Assembly: GCA_015654715.1 (NCBI GenBank) | Contig: JAATGK010000038.1 | Coordinates: 1-13,271 of the forward strand | Source: Alphaproteobacteria bacterium | Lineage (GTDB): Bacteria; Pseudomonadota; Alphaproteobacteria; Micropepsales; Micropepsaceae | DNA length: 13,271 nucleotides | Reading direction: 5' to 3' | Shown: in pieces, positions 8,923 through 13,271 of the stretch | How positions within the stretch are numbered: the first letter of the stretch is position 1 | Layout of the letters: each line of letters opens with the position of its first letter | Position numbers and translations under genes: made by a program | The notes under the pieces: generated by a model | Database searches by the model: none | What the model saw: only the letters and a program-made list of their open reading frames with translations | What the model was told of the DNA's origin: nothing

Positions 8923-9525
8923 TTATCGTCCCATAGCCCGCAAGGCTTCGCGGATCAACGCGTCGAGGGCGGCGCCTTTGCCCACTACTTGGGCTGCCCG
9001 GGCTACCGATTCGGCCGCGGTGGATTGGGAATAACCGAGCTTGGTCAGAGCCATGACGGCATCGGCATCGGGCCCGCGGGGGACAGGAATAGCGAGCGCT
9101 TCGCCCGGCTCCTGACGCAGGATCAGCGCCGGCGCCTTGTCCTTCAGCTCGGTGACGATGCGGGTAGCGAGCTTGGGACCGACCCCTTGCGCCTGCCCGA
9201 TCATCGCCTTGTCGCCAAGAGCGATCGCCCGGCCGATGGCGCGGGGGCTGAGGACGGAAAGAATATTGAGCGCGACGCGGGCGCCGACGCTCTGCACGCT
9301 CTGCAACAGCTTGAACCACTCGCGCTCTTCGCCGGAGAGGAAGCCGAACAGCCGGATGGCGTCTTCGCTGACTCGCATTTCGATCAACAGCGACACTCGC
9401 TCTCCGACCGTGAGCTTGCCGAGGGTCGAAGACGGACACTGCACCAGATAACCGACCCCGCCGACATCGAGGATCACATGGTCCTCAGCGACGGTATCGA
9501 CGGTGCCTGTCAATTTGCCGATCAT
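8923..9525 (-). CDS. ruvA: Holliday junction DNA-binding protein RuvA
   Basis: RuvA tetramers clamp the four-way junction and load RuvB. The 200-residue product has the three usual domains. First is an OB-fold starting MIGKLTGTVD (1-64). Second are two helix-hairpin-helix motifs, LLQSVQSVGARVALNILS (73-90) and GVGPKLATRIVTELKDK (114-130). Third, after a flexible linker, is the C-terminal RuvB-binding helical domain (about 153-200). The first hairpin has Ser where Gly is more usual (QSVG), a minor variation. The ATG at 9525 has AAGGAA three bases upstream. It lies 13 bases after ruvC and abuts ruvB. Confidence 0.99.
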   Translation of the reverse strand: MIGKLTGTVDTVAEDHVILDVGGVGYLVQCPSSTLGKLTVGERVSLLIEMRVSEDAIRLFGFLSGEEREWFKLLQSVQSVGARVALNILSVLSPRAIGRAIALGDKAMIGQAQGVGPKLATRIVTELKDKAPALILRQEPGEALAIPVPRGPDADAVMALTKLGYSQSTAAESVARAAQVVGKGAALDALIREALRAMGR

Positions 9526-9538
9526 GGCTTCCTTCCCG

Positions 9539-10045
9539 TCACGTCAAAGCCGCCAGGATGCGCGCCCGCGTTCCCGCCAGCGAGGCGTGGGCGATGGCGG
9601 CGGCGAGCGCATCGGCCGCATCGGCTTGGTTCACCCCGCAGGCCGGGAGCAGCCGCCGCACCATCGCCTGCACCTGCTCCTTGCCGGCATGGCCGACGCC
9701 GACCACCGATTTCTTGATGTGATTGGGCGCGTATTCGGCGATGTCGAGCCCGGCCTGCGCCGCCGCCAGCAAAGCCACCGCGCGGGCATGCCCCAGCTTG
9801 AGCGCCGCTGACGGGTCCTTCGCCACGAAGGCCATCTCCACCGCAATGGCCTCAGGCTTCAGCTCCGCGATGATGCGGCTGATCTCGGTGTGCAGCGCCA
9901 AGAGGCGCAAGCCCAAGCCTTCCGCCGGTTTGGTGACGATCACGCCATGGGCGACATGCGTCAGCTTGCTACCGGCACTGTCGATCACGCCCCAGCCCAT
10001 ACGGCTAAGGCCGGGATCAAGCCCCAGAATGCGGACAGTCTGCAT
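9539..10045 (-). CDS. ruvC: Crossover junction endodeoxyribonuclease RuvC
   Basis: RuvC resolves Holliday junctions by paired nicks. The 168-residue product has an RNase H-like fold with all four catalytic acidic residues recognisable: Asp10 in ILGLDPGLSRMGWGV, Glu70 in AIAVEMAFVAK, and Asp142 and Asp145 in NQADAADALAAAIAHA. SALKLG-like (SAALKLGHAR) and KKSVVGVGHAGKEQVQ segments complete the family pattern. Starts TTG 10051 and GTG 10048 are also in frame; ATG 10045 was chosen, giving MQTVRILGLD. No strong ribosome site separates these choices. It lies 57 bases after yebC and 13 before ruvA. Confidence 0.97.
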   Translation of the reverse strand: MQTVRILGLDPGLSRMGWGVIDSAGSKLTHVAHGVIVTKPAEGLGLRLLALHTEISRIIAELKPEAIAVEMAFVAKDPSAALKLGHARAVALLAAAQAGLDIAEYAPNHIKKSVVGVGHAGKEQVQAMVRRLLPACGVNQADAADALAAAIAHASLAGTRARILAALT

Positions 10046-10102
10046 CACCAACCCGAACGAATCGCGAATACTAGTGTCGCGGATTGGCGGGCGGGAGAAA
10101 AG

Positions 10103-10849
10103 CTATTCCCCCAATTTGGCCAGCAAGGCTTCCGACAGCTCGTAATTGCCGGTGACGCGTTGGACGTCGTCGCTGTCGTCGAGAGTTTCGAGCAGCTTGA
10201 CCAGCGTTTCGCCGACATGGTCGGGCACCAGATTGGTCGTCACCGGCCGGAAATAGATGCCCGAAGACGCCGCCTGACCGAGCTTGGCTTCCAAGGCGTC
10301 GCGCACGGCGGTGAAATTTTCCGGCGAACAGAGAAACTCGTGTTCCTCGTCGTCGGTATCGACTTCGTCGGCGCCGACATCGAGGGCCACTTCCAGCATC
10401 TCGTCGGCGCTACCCTTGTCGAGCGGATAGGTGAAGACGCCGTTGCGGTGGAACATGAATCCGACCGAGCCGGTTTCGCCCAGCACCCCGCCGAACTTGG
10501 AGAAGGCCGCGCGGACGTCGGCGGCGGTGCGGGTGCGGTTGTCGGTCAGGCTCCCGACGATCAGCGCAACCCCGCCCGGACCGTAACCTTCGTAGCGGAT
10601 CTCGTCGTAGTTCTCGGCATCGCCGCCCTGGCCCTTCTTGATGGCGCGCTCGATGACGTCGCGGGGCACCGACTGGGCCCTGGCCGCAACCACCGCCGTG
10701 CGCAACCGCGCGTTATGGTCGGGGTCAGGCAATCCCCCCTTCGAGGCGACGATGATTTCGCGCGCCAGCTTGGAGAACAGCTTAGACCGCGCGGCGTTCG
10801 CCTTGGTCTTCTTGAACATCACGTTCTTGGCGTGGGAATGGCCGGACAT
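10103..10849 (-). CDS. yebC: YebC/PmpR/TACO1-family protein
   Basis: YebC-family proteins were long annotated as transcriptional regulators; bacterial and mitochondrial (TACO1) members are now linked to translation, in particular of proline-rich stretches. The 248-residue product, the standard length, has the family signatures RSKLFSKLAREI (21-32), the central YEGYGPGGVALIVGSLTDNRTRT (86-108) and the C-terminal acidic domain ending YELSEALLAKLGE. The N-terminus is somewhat divergent: after GHS it reads HAKNVMFKKTKANAA where the usual pattern is close to KWANIKHRKGAQDAK. The ATG at 10849 gives the typical MSGHS start. The frame stays open upstream to a GTG at 11068, but that extension shows no YebC similarity. 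The ribosome site is a weak purine run, AAGAAGAAG. It heads the ruvCAB cluster. Confidence 0.97.
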   Translation of the reverse strand: MSGHSHAKNVMFKKTKANAARSKLFSKLAREIIVASKGGLPDPDHNARLRTAVVAARAQSVPRDVIERAIKKGQGGDAENYDEIRYEGYGPGGVALIVGSLTDNRTRTAADVRAAFSKFGGVLGETGSVGFMFHRNGVFTYPLDKGSADEMLEVALDVGADEVDTDDEEHEFLCSPENFTAVRDALEAKLGQAASSGIYFRPVTTNLVPDHVGETLVKLLETLDDSDDVQRVTGNYELSEALLAKLGE

Positions 10850-11101
10850 GGCGAGGACTTCTTCTTGGAAAGAAAAGATTGAATTTGGGGCGCTGAGATA
10901 GCCGGGTCCGGTGGAGGCTGGCAAGGGTTCGCACTGCCGCTGGAACCTGCGCACCCCGGCCTCACTCTCATGCGCCGGGAGGGCTGCTTCGGCAACATAA
11001 TTGTTTTGCCGTTCCGGGATCCCCCCTTCCCCCTGTCGCAACCGACCGCGACCAGCTCTGTTCTCCACTATGCCCGGACAGGGACTTTATATGGGGAGCG
11101 G
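10850..11101 (-). other. Long non-coding leader of the yebC-ruvCAB transcript
   Basis: The predicted promoter at 11102-11130 would leave roughly 245 untranslated bases before the yebC ATG. The stretch holds one arm of an 11-bp inverted repeat (11006-11016) and a possible hairpin, CCCGGC (10955-10960) with GCCGGG (10974-10979) and a 13-base loop. I see no riboswitch, tRNA or SRP RNA signature. A frame in phase with yebC stays open through it but does not resemble a protein I know. Confidence 0.35.
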
Positions 11102-11123
11102 AATATAGGGAGCGGAACGGCAA
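11006..11123. repeat. Inverted repeat with 11-bp arms upstream of yebC
   Basis: TTGCCGTTCCG at 11006-11016 is perfectly complementary to CGGAACGGCAA at 11113-11123, with 96 bases between the arms. The right arm lies within the spacer of the predicted yebC promoter; the left arm lies in its leader. Paired arms of this length could form a long-range RNA stem or two copies of one protein-binding site. Confidence 0.55.
11094..11117. repeat. Tandem 10-bp direct repeat overlapping the yebC promoter
   Basis: GGGAGCGGAA occurs at 11094-11103 and again at 11108-11117, separated by TATA (14-base period). The copies flank and overlap the -10 box at 11102-11107, the position expected for a repressor operator. 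No known regulator was recognised from the sequence. Confidence 0.6.
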
Positions 11124-11130
11124 GAGACAA
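11102..11130 (-). promoter_or_regulatory. Predicted sigma70-type promoter of yebC-ruvCAB
   Basis: Minus strand -35 TTGTCT (11130-11125, four of six) and -10 TATATT (11107-11102, five of six) are separated by an ideal 17-base spacer. Initiation would be near 11095. It is the best promoter match I found in the window and fits the start of the yebC-ruvCAB-ybgC run. No alphaproteobacterial LexA box (GTTC-N7-GTTC) was seen next to it. Confidence 0.55.
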
Positions 11131-11151
11131 TAGTCCCAACAAGGAGCGCGT

Positions 11152-11199
11152 ATGAGAAAATGTTTCCGCGTCGCAGTCGCAATCCGCTTGGCAGGGTGA
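11152..11199 (+). CDS. Possible 15-codon small ORF with strong ribosome site
   Basis: On the plus strand AAGGAG (11141-11146) is followed five bases later by ATG and an open frame of 15 codons, MRKCFRVAVAIRLAG, ending with TGA at 11197-11199. It is the only plus-strand frame in this gap with a textbook Shine-Dalgarno sequence. The short, basic, hydrophobic product resembles nothing I recognise. A 7-bp hairpin begins at the stop codon. The gene would diverge from yebC and run toward the 3' end of opgC. The match could be chance in a GC-rich purine-rich stretch. Confidence 0.22.
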   Translation: MRKCFRVAVAIRLAG

Positions 11200-11220
11200 C
11201 CGGGCATTTCCCAGCCCGGT
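11199..11220. terminator. Hairpin just past opgC, possible weak terminator
   Basis: ACCGGGC (11199-11205) pairs perfectly with GCCCGGT (11214-11220) around an eight-base loop. It begins seven bases after the opgC stop on the minus strand. There is no U-tract on either side, so it is not a standard intrinsic terminator; it may stabilise the opgC message end or serve a Rho-dependent site. Confidence 0.35.
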
Positions 11221-11227
11221 CGCCGGA

Positions 11228-12430
11228 TCAGCGCCGCGGTGACGGCGTTTCGGAACGCACCGGAACCGGTTCGCCGGCCGTTGCGGAGAGCGCCAGGCTG
11301 TCGCACCGGGAGTCGACACGCTTCGTTTCGTCAGCTTCTTGGCGGCGTTGGTCTTTCCAAGCGGCATAAGCAAATTGCAGCGCCACGCCGATGATCACCG
11401 CCAGCGACTGCACCACGATGTTATTGCGGAACAGAATCAAGGTCACCGCTGTAACACTCGAGAGCAGCGCACCGAACGAGAACACCTGCAGCGAGAAGCG
11501 GCCGCATTTAAGGATCGGCTCGCACCAGCGGTTGGCGGTGAAGACGCCGTTGGCCGGCAGGTACGTCCGCGCGATCAACGCCAGGGCGAAGAAACTAACC
11601 AGCCGCAAAGCCCCGAGCGCGGTTTTATCGAGTAGCACGGTATTGGGGCGCAGCGAATTCATCCACCACACATAATGACTGAGCGTATCGGACATCTGGA
11701 TGAGCGCGACCGGGATCGCCACCACGAAAGCGGCGCGGAGCAGCCATTTGGAATCGAGGAACGCGAATTTGCCCTGCATCGCGGGATGGCCGAACACCGC
11801 ACCGATCACGAAAATGAACTGCCAAGCGAAGGGATTGAAGAACCATTTGTCGCCGCTGGTGGTCCAGAAGGTGAGGCCGGTCGTCTGCACCGCCAGCCAC
11901 AGCGCGAACGACGGCACCGCGACCAGCCAGACATTGCGGTTGAGCCCCCACAACACCGCCGGGAACAACGCCAGCAGCACGACATAAGCCGGCAGGATGT
12001 CGAGATAGCCGGGCTGATAATGCATGGTCAGCGCCGGCAGGATGTAGGTGAGAGGTTCCTCGAATATCCATTGGATGCGGAACATCCAGCGATAAGTCTC
12101 GTCGCCGGTCGCGTGCAGGAACACCCACACGAGGGCCAACACGGCGAAGAGAAGGAACATCTGGGCGCCGTAAACCACGCAGGCGCGGCGCCAGACTTTT
12201 CTTGTGGCGGGGACGAAGCCGTCGCGCAGCATCTTGCGGCCATAGACCAGTGCCGCCACGTAACCGGATATAAAGAAGAATACCTCTGCCGCATCGCAAA
12301 AGGCGTAGCTGTGCAAGGTGAAAGCTTCGAACAGGTTCTTGGGAACATGGTCGATGAAAATGACCAGTAGCGCCAAGCCCCTCAGGAAATCAAAGCGGTC
12401 GTCGCGCCGGGATAGGCCCCGTAACGCCAT
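11228..12430 (-). CDS. opgC: OpgC-domain membrane acyltransferase
   Basis: OpgC-family proteins are inner-membrane acyltransferases; the characterised member adds succinyl groups to osmoregulated periplasmic glucans. The 400-residue product is strongly hydrophobic with about ten predicted membrane helices. It shows family landmarks: an N-terminal RFDFLRGLALLVIFIDHVP (12-30, His28 the likely functional histidine), FFFISGYVAALVYGR (51-65), GYLDILPAYVVLLALFP (141-157) and FNPFAWQFIFVIG (198-210). About 45 hydrophilic residues form the C-terminal tail. The ATG at 12430 has GGGAGAG five bases upstream. The frame continues upstream to 12640 without similarity. The substrate is not proved: the assignment to glucan succinylation rests on the family, and no mdoG/opgG or cyclic-glucan synthase is visible here. 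Upstream on the same strand is a GH94 phosphorylase, also a glucan-related enzyme. Confidence 0.88.
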   Translation of the reverse strand: MALRGLSRRDDRFDFLRGLALLVIFIDHVPKNLFEAFTLHSYAFCDAAEVFFFISGYVAALVYGRKMLRDGFVPATRKVWRRACVVYGAQMFLLFAVLALVWVFLHATGDETYRWMFRIQWIFEEPLTYILPALTMHYQPGYLDILPAYVVLLALFPAVLWGLNRNVWLVAVPSFALWLAVQTTGLTFWTTSGDKWFFNPFAWQFIFVIGAVFGHPAMQGKFAFLDSKWLLRAAFVVAIPVALIQMSDTLSHYVWWMNSLRPNTVLLDKTALGALRLVSFFALALIARTYLPANGVFTANRWCEPILKCGRFSLQVFSFGALLSSVTAVTLILFRNNIVVQSLAVIIGVALQFAYAAWKDQRRQEADETKRVDSRCDSLALSATAGEPVPVRSETPSPRR

Positions 12431-12733
12431 CTCAACTCTCCCATACGCGCTCCCGCGAGACACGCCTATAACCCGGCCACCGGGGCGAAAGTAGGGCGAT
12501 CCGGGGGGCCTAGACAATCTGAACAAACCTTCACGCCTCGTTCGCGGAATTACGCCTTTCACAAATTCGCGAGCACCATCGAATCTATTGCTGATGCCGG
12601 AGCCGTTCCGGTTAACGCGCGCGCGCCGCAACCGTTGCAACGCCGATCCTCAGCGAAGCTTTTCGCCAGTCGCGGGTTGCCGGCGCGGAAAATTGCGCCG
12701 TGGGCGGTGGAGCGAAACCTGACGCCGGGTGAG
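12431..12733. other. Non-coding gap between GH94 gene and opgC
   Basis: This 303-base gap has no convincing gene on either strand. It contains an alternating CG run (12616-12626) and, just beside it, two overlapping palindromes, GCAACCGTTGC (12628-12638) and CGTTGCAACG (12633-12642). A short inverted repeat CCCGG-cca-CCGGG lies near 12472-12484, close to opgC. I found neither a clear promoter for opgC nor a terminator with a U-tract for the GH94 gene. Confidence 0.5.
12628..12642. promoter_or_regulatory. Overlapping palindromes, possible operator
   Basis: GCAACCGTTGCAACG contains an 11-base palindrome with 5-bp arms and an overlapping perfect 10-base palindrome. It is located about 200 bases before opgC and about 90 bases after the GH94 stop. 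It is short enough to occur by chance and fits no operator consensus I know exactly; LacI-type operators are similar in style but have a symmetric CG centre. Confidence 0.2.
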
Positions 12734-13271
12734 TCAGCCCATCTCGACCACGACGGCGTTTTCGTCTTTTAGCTTGTCTGCCGGGATGAGATTGCCAGGC
12801 AGCGTTTCGCCGTTGAGGGTGAGGCTCTTGACGCCCTTCTCGACACCATGCGGATTCTTCACAGCGATCTTCACGCTCTTGCCGCGGAAACGGCGCGTGA
12901 CGGCGAAGTGCTTCCAGTCTTTCGGGATGCAAGGATCGACGACGAGGCCGTGCCAATCGGCGCGGATGCCGAGCACATACTGCGTGCCTGCGACATAGGC
13001 CCAAGCCGCGGACCCCGACAGCCATGGCACGCGGGAAGCACCGGCGCGCGGGCTCATCGGCGCATTGGTGAATTGGCAATAGACATAAGGCTCGATCTCG
13101 CGAATTTCGGCGCGGTCGTTCCACGCTGCCGGCATCGAGGCACGATAATATTGAAACGCCTTGCCGCCGTGCCCCAGCATGGTTTCGGCAATCACCGCCC
13201 AGCCTTGGGTGTGGCTGAAGATGCCGCCGTTCTCTTTCATGCCGGGATTGAACAGCACCGCGCGCATCACC
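12734..13271 (-). CDS. GH94-family glycoside phosphorylase (C-terminal part, cut by window edge)
   Basis: The 179 complete codons are the end of a glycosyltransferase-36/GH94 protein. Members phosphorolyse beta-linked disaccharides or oligosaccharides (cellobiose, chitobiose, laminaribiose, beta-1,2-glucans) to a sugar 1-phosphate. Visible signatures are NPGMKENGGIFSHTQGWA, with the His that binds phosphate in this family; EPYVYCQFTN; RVPWLSGSAAWAYVAGTQYVLGIR, where Ser-Gly stands in the phosphate-contacting Thr-Gly position; and the C-terminal beta-sandwich hallmark VDPCIPKDWKHFAV followed by RFRGKSVKIAVKNPHGV. The catalytic Asp and the sugar-binding part lie outside the window, so substrate cannot be assigned. 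A free-standing phosphorylase and the C-terminal domain of a large cyclic beta-1,2-glucan synthase are both possible; I favour the former. It ends 303 bases before opgC on the same strand. Confidence 0.9.
   Translation of the reverse strand, partial: VMRAVLFNPGMKENGGIFSHTQGWAVIAETMLGHGGKAFQYYRASMPAAWNDRAEIREIEPYVYCQFTNAPMSPRAGASRVPWLSGSAAWAYVAGTQYVLGIRADWHGLVVDPCIPKDWKHFAVTRRFRGKSVKIAVKNPHGVEKGVKSLTLNGETLPGNLIPADKLKDENAVVVEMG

Noticed and set aside
7810..9717. Very long plus-strand open frame opposite ruvB/ruvA/ruvC
   Set aside because: It is a mirror of the minus-strand genes in GC-rich DNA. The translation is low-complexity and rich in Arg, Gly, Asp and His, has no family signature, and spans three confidently assigned genes and their boundaries.
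10850..11068. 73-codon N-terminal extension of yebC from GTG 11068
   Set aside because: The frame is open but YebC proteins start at M(A/S)GHS, the upstream translation has no similarity to the family, and the GTG lacks a ribosome site.
10046..11130. LexA (SOS) box upstream of yebC or ruvC
   Set aside because: I looked for GTTC-N7-GTTC, the alphaproteobacterial LexA motif, in both upstream gaps. Single GTTC elements occur but no properly spaced pair.
10850..11227. A structural RNA gene (SRP RNA, 6S or tRNA) in the yebC-opgC gap
   Set aside because: There is no GGAAGGAAGCA-like SRP tetraloop region, no tRNA T-loop GTTCRA with a matching acceptor stem, and no other recognisable RNA signature on either strand.
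12734..13271. Reading the right-edge gene as a cyclic beta-1,2-glucan synthase (NdvB/ChvB)
   Set aside because: The C-terminal signatures (IFSHTQGW, WLSGSAAW, DPCIPKDW) fit stand-alone GH94 phosphorylases at least as well, and the glycosyltransferase part, if any, is outside the window. It cannot be settled here.

Overview
This is an ordinary chromosomal core region of a GC-rich alphaproteobacterium, and almost every gene lies on the minus strand. The gene order yebC-ruvC-ruvA-ruvB-ybgC-tolQ-tolR-tolA-tolB-pal-ybgF-tilS-ftsH is a classic alphaproteobacterial block. A degenerate palindromic repeat upstream of ybgF resembles intergenic repeats I remember from Hyphomicrobiales (Rhizobiales), so that order or a relative is plausible. 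I cannot name a genus. Reading follows the direction of transcription, from high to low coordinates. || Right edge (12734-13271): the C-terminal part of a family GH94 disaccharide/oligosaccharide phosphorylase that runs off the window. After a 303-base non-coding stretch comes opgC (11228-12430), a polytopic membrane acyltransferase of the type that decorates osmoregulated periplasmic glucans. The two genes may both act on beta-glucans, but they are separated and probably transcribed separately. || Middle (7407-11130): a good sigma70-type promoter at 11102-11130, straddled by a direct repeat, probably starts a transcript with a leader of about 245 nt. The transcript carries yebC, then the Holliday-junction genes ruvC, ruvA and ruvB, then the thioesterase ybgC. 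Genes from ruvC to ybgC are separated by 13, 0 and -8 bases, so they are very probably co-transcribed. || Tol-Pal block (2199-7313): tolQ, tolR, tolA, tolB and pal encode the inner-membrane motor (TolQ/R), the energy-transducing rod (TolA), the periplasmic propeller (TolB) and the outer-membrane peptidoglycan-binding lipoprotein (Pal), which constrict the envelope at division. A strong intrinsic terminator follows pal. The CpoB-like gene ybgF comes next with its own leader. TolQ is unusual in starting with a signal-peptide-like extension of about 65 residues, backed by a good ribosome binding site. || Left edge (1-2170): tilS (tRNA-Ile lysidine synthetase) and the N-terminal three quarters of the AAA and membrane-anchor region of ftsH, cut by the window edge. 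|| I saw no mobile elements, CRISPR arrays, tRNAs or rRNAs. I found no convincing undescribed system. The items worth a second look are the extended TolQ, the repeat-flanked yebC promoter and its long leader, a tiny ORF opposite that promoter, the palindromic repeat, the direct repeat ahead of tolQ, and the GH94/OpgC neighbourhood.
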